A DNA stretch of 64,000 bases from assembly GCA_021396245.1 (NCBI GenBank), contig WNYE01000021.1, positions 124,001 through 188,000 of the forward strand. Reading direction: 5' to 3'. Shown here piece by piece: positions 22,535 through 34,101 of the stretch (position 1 is its first letter; every line of letters starts with the position of its first letter). This DNA comes from Sporothrix humicola (lineage: Eukaryota; Ascomycota; Sordariomycetes; Ophiostomatales; Ophiostomataceae). The notes beneath the pieces are model-generated. The model did not search any database, had not been told where the DNA came from, and worked only from the letters and a program-made list of their open reading frames with translations. The position numbers and the translations under genes were made by a program.

Positions 22535-24619
22535 TGTCGAAATAAGTAGGATGTGACCGCACTGATTACTAGAGATGGGAGATGGGTCGAGAGATATGCC
22601 TTTGAGGCTATTGTTGCATATCGGGTTGTATAGAAGAGAATGGAAAGCGTCGATGCGGGTCGAGAGGCACAGTCAAAGGGACGTATGTTTCTTATCGCAG
22701 AGGTCAAAGCTGTGCTACTGAAAGACCGTCGGCGGCCAATGGCAGAGCTGGGAACTGATATGGCGGCTGGGCTGTCGGGAACGTCGTGCGTCGGGAGAGC
22801 GACAGCAGAAAGTGGAAAAGACTGGAAAACGCAGAAAAATGAGAGGGGAGGGGAGAGGAGGAAGAGGAGAAGAAAAAAGATGGCAAGAGAAAAAAGAGGA
22901 AAAAAGAAGAATGTGCCGAAATGCACCTTCCAAAAGAGAATGCAGATGATAGTGACTGCTAAAAAGGATCGGAGCCGTGGGCCGAATGAGACAAGAGGAG
23001 TTATTGTGCGTTATTTGAAGGCGCAATATTAATTGGAGAGGGGAGCTGGGGGAGGCAGCAGATGTCGGAGGAGGCTTCGATGATTGTTGGAGTGTGACGC
23101 GGGAACGAGTCGAAAAGAGACCAGGCGACTGGCCGAAAGCGCTGGCGGTGTTTGGTGGTTGGGTCTAGCCCACACAGTGCTTGCGGGCTCGTGATAACGG
23201 GCTCGTAATACTGTATCTGTGTCTCGCCAGTCGCACCTGTCCGCTGAAAGCACTGCCCGTGGAGCTATCAGCAGGTGACTCTGCCTGGCGGCAGGCGCGA
23301 CCAACGACGAAAATAGACTAATTTGGCCCTTGTCGGTCGTGACTGCCCGTGCCTGCCCGTGCCCCCCACAGCCTAGCGGTCCACTGCCATGCTGAGTAAC
23401 TGCGTTGATTGGAGGCTGGGGAAGGAGCGCTGGAGCATCTGGCAGCCTGACACAGGCGGCTGACCTCTGTTTCTGTCAAAGTTGACGGGTCTCAATTCAC
23501 TTTGTGACAACGTATTATCTCGTGTTTTGGCATGGAGTGCACAAATTTTATTGAAAATTGTACGACGCCATCGTACGGAATATTAAATATGACGAGAAAA
23601 TCAAGTGAGAGATTGTGCAGCGTGCCACAGAAAACTACCGGGGAAGCTGCTTGACGACTCCGACCTTCGCTCCTTCCGTCGAAGACTCCAGTGCTACCGC
23701 GGTACTGTGGCCGACCCCTGAGACACGATGACGCAGTTGCCATTCTTGTCAACAAGCGCGCTTCAATCCCATCTCACCTGCCCTTTTGCGACGAGCATGC
23801 CTGCAGGCACTCATACTGTACCGGGCAGGTACGAAGAACACAGAGCTGCACGGCATTTCCACGATGTAGAAAGTAAACATGGAAAGAGCTGTTCTGAGAA
23901 AAAGGGGTTCGTTTTGCTTCACTTCCACTCGAGATCCATTGTTCATCATTTCATAGTCCGCAATCAAGTCTGCACGTCGTCATTCCATTGACAAACAACA
24001 ATTCGCTGTGAACATGCCAAGCCGCGCTCTGGCCAACGCCCTGGCACAGGGCGAATGGCTCCACCTCGCCAAATCAACGATGGCCAGGCTGTCGCGATAC
24101 GTCAGGACGTCGGGTCAAAACAGCCTCGTTTCGAGCTTCGTTATTGAAGCCACTCATTATCACCAATTTTTACAAATTCCTAGACTCACAAGCCGGCCTC
24201 GTCTCCCCCGCCTACTCAAAATCCGTCCCACCTGTGCACTTGTGTACCGCTGCAAAAACCTTGGAAATCGCAAGGGACCACTGCATGCACTGTCGATCCC
24301 TGGTCGGGTTAGGCCTCCATCTGTGCAGCCCCAAGATCTTGCTTGCCCTCTCCCCGCAGCGGCAACAGCATCTCGACTTCTCATGACCTACTCGAGCATT
24401 TGCAAGGTTGTCTGAAGATTGAGTTCTTCTCTCGCACTCTTTCTGCCAATTCTCATACTATTTTCTCACAAAGGTACGCACAAACGCGGATACTCATCAG
24501 CAACACATCTACGCTCACCCCGGCATCCTGTCGCGTCGGCAATCGCGCATGGAGCTTATCGAACATCTGCTTGGCATCCGGTGAGCTCCCGGCAAGCATA
24601 CATACCTCTGTTGCCCGTC
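22535..24619. promoter_or_regulatory. 2.1-kb divergent intergenic region between AVT3-type and VHC1-type genes
   Basis: Two vacuolar transporter genes are transcribed away from this stretch, so it must hold both promoters. Purine/pyrimidine-skewed DNA at 22800-22930 produces spurious open frames. Plus-strand frames at 24008-24415 and 24144-24386 immediately precede the cotransporter gene. They have no recognised domains and are probably leader sequence, or an upstream non-conserved exon at most. Confidence 0.55.
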
Positions 24620-27600
24620 ATGGACCGCCCCGACCGCGACCATGGTGCCAAGAAGCACAAGCTGGGCGTTATGTCCGGAGTCTATGTGCCCGTCTGCCTC
24701 AGTATCTTGAGCATTCTCATGTTCCTGAGATTTGGCAGCATTCTTGGCCAGATTGGACTCCTGGGCATTCTCGGTGAGTTGATATCCTGTATATCTGCCT
24801 TTAAGTCAGGTTTGTACTGACAGTAGGTCAAAGGCCTCTTTGTTGTATCATATCTCATTGACTTTGTGACGACATTATCCCTCTCGGCCGTCGCGTCCAA
24901 TGGCGAGGTCAAGGGCGGTGGCACATATTATCTAATCTCCCGGTCGCTCGGCCCCGAGTTCGGTGGTTCCATTGGCCTTCTATTCTACCTCTCCCAGGTA
25001 CTCAATACGGCCCTCAATGTCGTGGGCCTCATCGACTGTATCAACCTCAGCTTCGACTCCCTTGTGCCTCACGGCTACTGGTGGGGCTACTTTTCACAGA
25101 CGGCTGTCCTGATTGTCTGCACGTTGCTTTGCCTTGCGGGAAGTGCCCTCTTTGCCAAGGCTAGCAATGGACTACTCGTTGTCCTCGCCATCTCGGCCCT
25201 GAGCATCCCGCTCTCGGCACTGGTCCGTCGGCCGTTTGCGGATCCCGTGAGCGGCGTCGAATTCACCGGCGTGCGGCTGGCTACACTTCGGTCGAACCTT
25301 TTCCCACACTCTGGCGAGGACTTTGCCTTCCGTGGCCTCACTACCTTCCGGGATTTATTTGGCATCCTGTTCCCAGCTACCTCTGGTATTTTTGCTGGCG
25401 CGTCCATGTCTGGTGATCTTCGGAACCCCAGCAAGTCCATTCCGGCCGGCACGCTTTGGGCCATGGGTTCTACGGTCGTTCTATATTTCATTGTGATCAT
25501 GTCACTGGCGTCTAGTACCACGCACATGTCCCTTCTAACACAACCGAACATCATCAAGGAGACAAGTCTTTGGTCGCCCATCATCCTAGCCGGCGAGTGC
25601 GCCGTTACATTCTTCTCAGCCCTGATGGGCCTCATTGGAGCATCCAAGCTGATGCAGGCGCTTGGCCGGGACAAACTGCTCCCCGGCCTCTCACTGTTTG
25701 CGTGGGGCACGGAGAAGCACGATGAGCCCCTACTTGCTCTGCTCTTGACTTATGCGATCGCCCAACTTGCACTCTTTGCCAACCTCAACCAGATCGCCAC
25801 TTTCATTTCCATGGGCTACATGGTGACCTTTTTCGTCATGAACCTGGCCTGCTTCTTGCTCAAGATCGGATCAGCTCCCAACTTCCGCCCAGCATTCAAG
25901 TTCTTCAGCTGGCAGACAGCCTTCCTCGGCAGTGTCATGTCGGCAGCAGCCATGTTTTTCATTGACGAAACATATGCCACCTCATCCGTGATCTTGCTTG
26001 TCATGCTCTTCTTGTTGATTCACTATCTTTGCCCACCAAAACGCTGGGGTGACGTCTCACAGAACTTGATCTACCATCAGGTTCGCAAGTACCTCCTTCG
26101 TTTGAAGCCTGAGCACATCAAATTCTGGCGGCCTCAGATCATCCTCCTGACCAATGATCCCCGTCGGCAAACACGCCTTATTCAATTTTGCAACTCGATG
26201 AAGAAGGGCGGTCTTTACATCCTAGGCCACGTCATTGTCACGGATGATTTCACAACAGGCGTCTTGGAAGCCAAGCTCCAGCAGACACTTTGGTCACAGT
26301 ATATTACCGAGTACTCTCGTATCAAAGCCTTTGTTCAGCTGACCATGTCGCCGTCGATTACTTGGGGTGCAAGAAACCTTATCCTGGCGAGTGGTCTGGG
26401 CGGCATGCGCCCAAACATTGCCGTCCTTGGGTTCTATAATATGGACGAGCTTCGGTCAGCACATCCTCTTTTGCGCATCCCCGAGCTGCCATTGTCTGCT
26501 GCAACGTCCATTCGGAATGGAAGAGCCACGGGCGCTTCATCAGGGGCATCGGCCACGGCCAATAATCAAACACCAATTCGACCAAGGCGACGCCGCGGTG
26601 ACACTACTTCGCGCATTTTGGAAGGCGTCCTGCCGACTGATGTGATCAAGACTGAGGGAATGATGAAGGCAACGGAGTATCTTACTATCCTAGAAGACCT
26701 CGCCCTCAGACATCGTATCAATGTGGCCGTCGCCAAAGGATTCCACAATCTCCAGACACCCCGAACGGACGGAACTAACACAAAGAAATACATCGACTTA
26801 TGGCCCATCCAAATGTCAGCCGAGCTCGAAGCAGACGGCAAAAGCGTGCTGACAACGAATTTTGACACATGTAAGTGACAGCCCGGCAGACGTATTGAGG
26901 GCATATCTAACTTTGTTTCGCTCAGACACGCTTATTCTTCAGCTCGGTTACATTTTGCAAACCGTACCGGCCTGGAAACGAGTGTACAGTCTTCGCGTCA
27001 TGGTGTTTGTCGAGTATGAGAACGAAGTTGAGGAAGAGCGCGGAAGAGTAGAGGCTCTGCTCGAAAAGCTACGCATCAGCGCTGAAGTGCACGTATTTTG
27101 GTTGGCAAGCGGCGATCTAGCTACGTACGAAGCCATTGTCCAGGGCGAGGCCGATGAGCCCACCGAGAGATTTGTGAACGACGTCTTGGGAGACTCGCTA
27201 TGGTGGTCTAACTTACAAGACATCCGTGGCAAAGGCACGTCGCGACGAAACAGTGGATCGGACGAAGGCCCTTCCGCCTCAAATTGGAAGGACGACGCTC
27301 GCAGACGTCGCCCAAGTATAGCCCACATCGAAGAACTCCAAAAACACCAAACGGTATCGACGCTCGCCCGACTCGGTGTGAGTATGGGCATTCGCACGCA
27401 GAACCTGGCTGGCCAACGGCCGATCCGCCCCCGCTTCCAAGGCGAGGACAATGGCGACGGTTACAGCAGTGCCATTAGCGACAGCAGCTCGACGTTCGAC
27501 GAAAGCGATTCGGACATTGACTTTAACGACGTTGAAAGTGCAGCCAGTGAAGGCGATATTGACGATGTGGATGATGAGGCCGATGCCATTCGGCGTCCGC

Positions 27601-28730
27601 TCTTGGCTGCCCCAGCGCGCAGAAAAAGCCACGGCGATGCAATAATCCAGCGGCCGACATTGCGGCGAAAGAAGACAGACGAGTCCAAGCGCGGAAAGCA
27701 ATCTGCGACGCCGTCAACAGGCCCATCATCCTTTGTGCCTGCATTTATGCCATCGCTCACTACTGCCTCTGGGAGGAGCTACGGCACCATGTCAACTGCT
27801 GCATTGTCTTCAATCAGTGGTCAGTCTGGGGAAGAAAGACCAAAACAGCAAGAGTCTCCCCTGTTGACAGTGCATAGCACGCAATGTAAGTCCCGGTTAG
27901 AGAATTATTTACGAAAATGTCGCTCTGCTAACATCAGCTCCTCCTCACCAGCGATGGCTCCGTCTTCATCTATGCGCTTCTCTAGCAACATTGTGCCAGA
28001 GACTCGGATAACAAATCCCGACGACTCAGAACGGACAATTATGTTTGCCGAGACGCCGGCGTCAGATAGGCCAGAACGGCCACCATTTTCTCGGACAAAC
28101 TCGCGGCAGAGCCGTGTCAGCCTGGCCGACTCTATGACGAAGAAACGGCCCAAGCCAGCAACGCCCCGGCCATCTGTGTCGTTTGCCGAGCCCGAGAGAG
28201 ATCCAGAATCACAGCAAGAGCAGCGACCACATCGGCCCCTTCTATCACGGCACTCTTCAACTCCAGTTGTTCAACGCGCATCGTTCACGGAGGAAGATTC
28301 AGGAGACCAAAATGGTGGCGGAGACGTTCGCATCGGTATTTCAGGACTAGTGGCAGACTACAAGTCTCGCCGAAAGGGCAAAAACAGCAGCAGTGAAGAG
28401 AGCGACGATGTTGATGACAGCAACGATGAGAGCAACGCAACAGGATCAAGCTACTCGACACAGGACCTCGCGCTCTCCTTCAACGATTTACCGAGCAGAG
28501 CGCAACATTTGATCTTGAACGAGCTGATGCGACAGAATAGCGGCGAAAGCGGCGACCTTTCGGGCGGTGCAGCCGTCTTGTTTACGACGCTGCCAATTCC
28601 AGATGAAGGAACTCATCGCGACGAGGCTGCGAGTGTCCAGTACCTCTCAGACGTGGAACTGCTCTGCCAGGGGCTGCCTCCTGTGCTCATGATTTTGAGC
28701 AACAACATGACAGTGACGGTCAGCCTTTAG
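24620..28730 (+). CDS. VHC1: Vhc1-type vacuolar cation-chloride cotransporter (SLC12 family)
   Basis: Moves K+ with Cl- across the vacuolar membrane in yeast. Exons 24620-24773, 24834-26870, 26926-27885 and 27952-28730 give 1309 residues. The start MDRPDRD lies some 15 residues before KLGVMSGVYVPVCLSILSIL, the first helix of the SLC12 fold. The first join gives GILGLFVVSYLIDF, and NGEVKGGGTYYLISRSLGPE is the family signature. Twelve membrane segments end near residue 480. The cytosolic C-terminal domain follows (LRPEHIKFWRPQIILLT-like region) with an acidic, Ser-rich linker, and the last segment FNDLPSRAQHLILNELMR plus SNNMTVTVSL matches the family end. The third intron (66 nt) has no in-frame stop, so its retention would insert 22 residues. 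Confidence 0.92.
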
Positions 28731-29227
28731 TTGCGTCAACGGCTGTTTTCGACCAAATATGCTCCTTGTTTACGATGGCCGCAATGGGTTGGCTTAAAAA
28801 AGCGCTTTTAGTCGCTCCTTTGAAGCGTTTGTTTGCACCAACAAAGGGGTCTGTGTTGTTATTCAAAGACCACCAATCGCAAACACCACAGCGCGACAAA
28901 GAACGTCAGGCCTCAACACCGAATCTATTTCAAGGGCAGCCTTTGTCTACCAGCACAGGTTGTCAATGGAGCCGCTTCTAGAGCAATAAAAGCCAGCGCA
29001 GTGCCTGGCGGTCAACTTTTTTTTCTTTCGAAAAAAAAAAAGAAAAGAAGAGAAAAAGAAGGCGGACATCTTGTTCATTCGTGAACAGCTTCATTTTTTT
29101 GTATCTCAAGTCTATTTCCAATGAACAACTTTATGACTATATTATCGTCCATTAGTGTCTCGCCTCGCCCGACTCCGCTGTCTCTTTTTCCTTTTTCTTT
29201 CTGTCTCTTCTTTTTCTCTCCTTTCAA
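28731..29227. promoter_or_regulatory. intergenic with pyrimidine-rich leader of the next gene
   Basis: No gene is seen. The last 65 bases before the ATG at 29228 are almost all C and T, a common core promoter and leader feature in filamentous fungi. This supports that ATG as the start of the downstream gene. An A-tract lies at 29031-29045. Confidence 0.55.
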
Positions 29228-31732
29228 ATGAAAATCTCACTCAAACATCAAAGTGCTCCCGTTGCATCAAGAACAACTGATACCAGCAAGACCAAAGAAC
29301 ACGGCCACAGCCGCACTCACAGTCACAACAGCAGTATCGGACACCTCTTCCAAGGGCTTGCACATCGATTTCGAAGCGACACACCGAATCACAATCAACA
29401 ACAAGCGTCGACAGCGGAGAGATTCCAGATCGTCCATCTTCCGGATCGTCCCCTGATCCCAGTTCAGCCGTCCGACGCCCCGACCGAAGAACAGTGCCGT
29501 CTCTTGTTTCAAGGACTACACTCAGACAACGGTCTTGCAAGCCCACGAGCGACTTCCTTCCAACCGGTGAGTCCTTGATTAGTTACCAAAGAGAAAATGG
29601 TGAAAGACACAGTCCCTGCGCAGGCGCAGGCCAACAAGACGCAAGATCCGGCCGGCCGGGCTCCCAAGGCTCCGCAGCCGAAGCGTCCCACTGTTTCAAC
29701 GTCCTTTTCTTCCTCTTCCTCTTCTTCATCTCCTTCATCTTCCGGGCCCCAGATTTTGAGTGGAGCCAGCCGACCGGGCCCTCTGACAAGTTCACCCACC
29801 TATTCTCGCAAGCCATCAACCCCAGCCACGTCTCAAGCGAGACCTATATCCTCTACCCCTTCTACACCGTCCCGTCCCCGTGCATCGCCCCCAAAGCAAA
29901 CTACGGCTACTACTACTAACACGGTGCGTGAGCGCCAGTCACGAGCCACTCAGCCAACTGCCTCTTCACGACAGAAGACAGCTTCAGTTACATCTTCAGC
30001 TACAGCTACAGCCACAGCTACAGCTCCGCAAGTTGCACCGCGGCCCAGTGTCCGCAGCAATGCAAGCACGGTAAGAAGCAGCACTAGTGGTACCAGTGGC
30101 ACAAGTGGTACTAGTGCTGGCAGCAACAGCGTCCGGAGAGGTTCTAGTAATGGCAGCATCCGCACATCGCGGACATCGTTAAAGCCACCGCCAGTTTCCA
30201 CTCGTGGTGACACGTCGAGAGCGTATTCCAGCCGCCCTCTTCCGCAGATTCCTCAGTCCCCAATCCAGCCTACGCGGCCCGAGCAGCCATCAGCTCATCA
30301 GCCATCGAGACCTCCATCAAACCCGCCCTCGTCCAGCCAGAGACCGCCCCGTCAGACTCGTCCTCCGGCACCTCTGTCGGCTCGGCCACTTCTCCCTCGT
30401 CGGCCGGCCGTGCCAGTCCAGTTAGCTTCATTTTCCGAGCATGCCGCACGTGCTATCCAAAATGGCGAGGCCATTGACATCCCGCTTCACGTTACAGCCA
30501 ACGGGACCGTGGAGGCCGCACATAAGCCACGCGCATTCCATATGGATGGCCAAACTTACGACGAAGCCATGGCTCCCTTCCAGAAGGAACAGCTACAGCA
30601 GCTGCCCAAAAGCGACAGCAACTGTGGCCGCATTGGACCGTTGACGGTGAAAGAGGGTGCCACCCAGGAAGAGGAACGCAGGGTTGACATGGCAAAATAC
30701 AATACGTCTCAGCCAGCGCGGAAACAAAGTCCACCGACGCGTCCTCTGCCGCCGCAGTCGATGCATCGATCCTCTCCACCTTCACCACAGAGACTGGTGA
30801 CACCCCAGCCCCAGAAGCCACGGCCGACCCAGCACCAAAGGAAGAACAGCCTGCCTCAGCGCCCAGAGCTCTGGGTACCCCGGGTGTCTTCGCCGCTGCG
30901 TCAAGCACAGCTCTCAAGCCCCTACCAGGCACTTCCTCCTCCGCAACCACAGCTGCAGACGGCGCTGGAGACAACTCTGCAGCCGCAACCCACGAGCCCA
31001 CGACCTAACTCGGCAGATATTTCCCCTCTAACACCGCCGCCTCGATCCCCGCTGCGCGACAGTGACGTCAGCCCGGAAAAGGAGCTGGACAATGAGTTGG
31101 ACAGTGGCCTCGCCAAGGCTCTTCGCGACGCCGAGGAGGAAAATGGCGAGCCGCTCCTGGAGTGGGAGATTGAGACGATCAAGGCAAGTAGAGAAGCCCG
31201 CACCCGGACCCCCTTGGCCTCAGGTGGTCGGTCTATTTTTATCCGCTGGGAGACAAACCCATGTGCTAACCGAGCGGCGTCCGAGTCGTCTTCGACGGCT
31301 CTCGCCTTTTTGCTAAAGTCCATGAACAGAATGCCGGCCGAAGTGCAAAAGAAGCAGGGCATTGTGTCCATTGGCTCTGTGAGCCATGATCTCCCGCAAT
31401 CGTCCTCAGCCGTTGTCACCGTTACCACGGCGCCGCCTGCTGCTTCCGTCCCGGCTAGCCACGCTGTTCTCTATGAGGACGACGGCAGCATCAGTGGCGG
31501 CAGCATGAGCGGCGACAGCAGTATCGGCGACTACACGTCAAGCTGGCCCGAGAGCTCCTACTACTTTGGCAGCACTACCGAGTCGATCGACAACAAGCCG
31601 CGACAGAGTGCCCGAGGCAGCACACAGAACGCCAGGAGCAGCCGAAGCAGCAGCGGCGACAACAACTCGCTCAAGCGCCAGCCACGCGTCTCCAAGACGG
31701 CCGAAGCACCTCGAGTGTATTCTCAACGGTGA
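29228..31732 (+). CDS. disordered Ser/Pro-rich protein of unknown function
   Basis: Not recognised. The preferred model joins 29228-29569 to a second exon beginning near 29624 (after CCTGCGCAG) and running to 31732, about 816 residues; the GTGAGT donor and phase agree. The alternative is a single exon from the ATG at 29597 (711 residues). The first exon has a short ordered piece (SIGHLFQGLAHRFRSD) and FQIVHLPDRPLIPVQPS. The long middle is Pro/Ser/Gln-rich with GTSGTSGTSA repeats. A conserved-looking block near the C-terminus is LLEWEIETIKASREARTRTP, then SALAFLLKSMNR-like sequence. No membrane segment is visible. Its composition suggests a scaffold or regulatory protein, which is speculation. 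Confidence 0.6.
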
Positions 31733-31969
31733 TCCACCCCTTTTACTTACTCTTCTTTTGGCTACCTTCCCCGTGTTTGGATTATTTGTGTTCTTAATTT
31801 TTTGTCTATCAAATGCAATGCCATATATTTACCCACAATCTATTATCATCCGTCTCCCCCTTTCAGTGAAACTATGTATATTGTATTTCCCAAAACGCCG
31901 TCTTGTGTATCAAATATGCTTATCGTGAACTCTAACCATGCCATCGCAGATCCCCAATACTAACTCCTC

Positions 31970-33160
31970 TCATGCAATCTTTGTGATCGTCAGCGAATCC
32001 GTTGTTGCGCCTGCATCGCCTGCCAAGGCCACAAAGTCGCCCGTCAGCAGCCTCTTCGTCCACTTTGCGCTCTCATAACGGGCCAGAATCATCGTCATGC
32101 GCAGAGGCACGTGCTCGCTCGATGCGTGCTCGTCCACGCCTGGTGCAACTGGCGTGATCGTCCACCGGCCAAAGGCCCAGTTGAGAATATACCGAACAGT
32201 TCCCGTCGTCGCCCCTGCTGCTCCGTTCGACGAGTTCACTTCGATGCTGTCATCCGAGTTCTTGAGCTGCGATGCCGATGCCGCGTCGACTGAAAGCACA
32301 GCCTTGATGCGGTAGACCTCCTCCTTGGACGCCGTCGTCAACAGCTTCGACAGCTTCGCCACATCCACCGATGCGCTTTCGCTCTTGCCGTTGAGTGTCA
32401 CCGACAGAACCTCAACCTCGGACTGGTGGTTGTCTTTGTGCTCGTGTGCATGGTCGTGGGAGTGGTCGTGGCTGTGGCCGTTACCGTTCAGCTTTGACGT
32501 TCCGTCATCCAGAGCCTTGGCCAGCAATCCACCATCGACGCCAAAAACGAGTCCTGCATCGACCCAGCCTTTGCGGCTCTTGACCCACGCCACATCGTCT
32601 GTGTGCAAATCGCCCAGCCGGTCGAGGCACACGTCGAACCGCCGCTCGTCGCACGCCTCCCACTTGTTGAACACGATCAGATCTGTATAGCGCGCCTGCA
32701 GCTTCGCCGTATAGCTCGTGTCCTCGTAACCCTCCCAGTTCTCGACGTCAATCACGCTCACAACGCCGTCGAGCTGAAAACGGCCGCCTGTCGAGCGCGC
32801 AAGCCGATTGACCTCCAGGGCCAGTGTCGCGGGGAACGCCGACCCAGACGTCTCGATCACAATCCGCGAGGGTATGCTCTTGCCGTCGCCGCTCTTGTCG
32901 GCCGTCAACTCCTCAAGCGCATCGCCGAGCTGGCCCACCAGGTTGCAGCAGATGCAGCCGTTCAGCAGCTCGCGCACACCGGCAATGGCGCTCGACGCGG
33001 CCAGCTGAGAGTCGACGGCCAGGTCGCCAAACTCGTTCTTGAGCAGGGCCAGGCGGTAATCGGGGTTGGCGGCGCGCAGTTGCGGAATCAGGTTAAGGAT
33101 GAGTGTCGTCTTGCCGGAGCCGAGGAAGCCCGTGACGATCGTGATAGGAATCGGGGCCAT
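31970..33160 (-). CDS. CobW/COG0523 P-loop GTPase, putative metal chaperone
   Basis: A single exon of 396 residues. Walker A GFLGSGKT is at residues 11-18, the metal-binding CxCC motif (GCICCN) at 69-72, and VFNKWEAC supplies the guanine-recognition NK. A His-rich loop (HSHDHSHDHAHEH) lies near residues 228-240. A CobW C-terminal domain ends the protein with WTKRLLTGDFVALAGD. Family members deliver zinc or other metals to client enzymes in a GTP-dependent way. The N-terminal CPELVPI-type motif used by Zng1 to reach methionine aminopeptidase is absent, so the client is probably different. It converges with the disordered-protein gene (237 bp between stops). Confidence 0.9.
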   Translation of the reverse strand: MAPIPITIVTGFLGSGKTTLILNLIPQLRAANPDYRLALLKNEFGDLAVDSQLAASSAIAGVRELLNGCICCNLVGQLGDALEELTADKSGDGKSIPSRIVIETSGSAFPATLALEVNRLARSTGGRFQLDGVVSVIDVENWEGYEDTSYTAKLQARYTDLIVFNKWEACDERRFDVCLDRLGDLHTDDVAWVKSRKGWVDAGLVFGVDGGLLAKALDDGTSKLNGNGHSHDHSHDHAHEHKDNHQSEVEVLSVTLNGKSESASVDVAKLSKLLTTASKEEVYRIKAVLSVDAASASQLKNSDDSIEVNSSNGAAGATTGTVRYILNWAFGRWTITPVAPGVDEHASSEHVPLRMTMILARYESAKWTKRLLTGDFVALAGDAGATTDSLTITKIA

Positions 33161-34101
33161 TTTGGGGGTTGTGTGGGTTTTTCGGGGGTTTCTATAGGTC
33201 TATTCGTTTATTCGCAGTCGCTCAATGCCGAAATTAATGCAAAACGCAATCACAAAATGCCATGCACAAAAAGTTGTCGCATCGCGTAGTCCAGGTCGGA
33301 CAGGATAGTGGGATGTTGAGATATTTTGCAGTGTCCCTCCCTCACCGCCTTCCACTTTAGGCAACTGTGCCTGACTACAGCGGATTCTGCCGTCCCGGCG
33401 GCCCGAATGTTGGTTCTTCAGGGACGTCAACAAAAGGCACAAAGAAAAGATCCAGTAAACAAAAGAAGAACCTTCTTCCTTCTTGTACGATACCCCAACA
33501 AAATAAATATAGTTAATAGTTTTTCATTTTTGACAGCCTCGAGGTGCACCTAATGAGCCTTTTCTTCGATTGTATCGCCGTACCCGAAATGACGTCATAG
33601 CAGTAACCCTTTCGTTCAGTGGACACTGTAAGGCCATTATCAGCCCCTGTAGTGTTTGTTAGTGGTCTCAAGGTTAAGGAAGTCAATATGCATGCAATTA
33701 ATCACTTTTAAAAGAGAGCAAAATGTTGAACAAATGAAATATTTTCCCAAAGCGAATGAAATACACAAAAGTGACCCGTAGGGTTCGGTTCAATCCAGTA
33801 AGCCCAAGACAAGTGCCTCCCCTTCAAGGTAAAAAAAGGTCGTTCATCAACAGAAAAGATGAGCGAAATAGAAGTAGACCTCTGAACAAAAATGAAACAG
33901 AACAGAAAGGTCGTAAAAAGGGTGAGTAAATGAGAAGGATAGTAGAAAGAACAAAAGAACATTTCCCTCAAAATTAAAATCCAAAAAAGAACAAAAAGCC
34001 AGTAAACAAGAATCCGAATCAGCAACTCCTTATGAACCCATCATGAACGTGAAGTGAAAGCAGTCAAGATCATATTTTTAGTGTGGTCTTGGTTTCTTCC
34101 C
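33161..34101. other. intergenic region, no supported gene
   Basis: This contains the promoter of the COG0523 gene and the 3' region of the tandem-repeat protein gene. Around 33700-34030 the DNA is A-rich on the plus strand, which gives a spurious minus-strand open frame of Phe/Leu-rich character. Confidence 0.6.

Noticed and set aside
24008..24415. Possible gene or first exon upstream of the cotransporter
   Set aside because: No homology recognised and no join that improves the conserved N-terminus; more likely leader sequence.
27886..27937. 52-nt version of the third cotransporter intron
   Set aside because: It would shift the frame out of the conserved C-terminal region, and its AG is only about 6 nt from the branch site.
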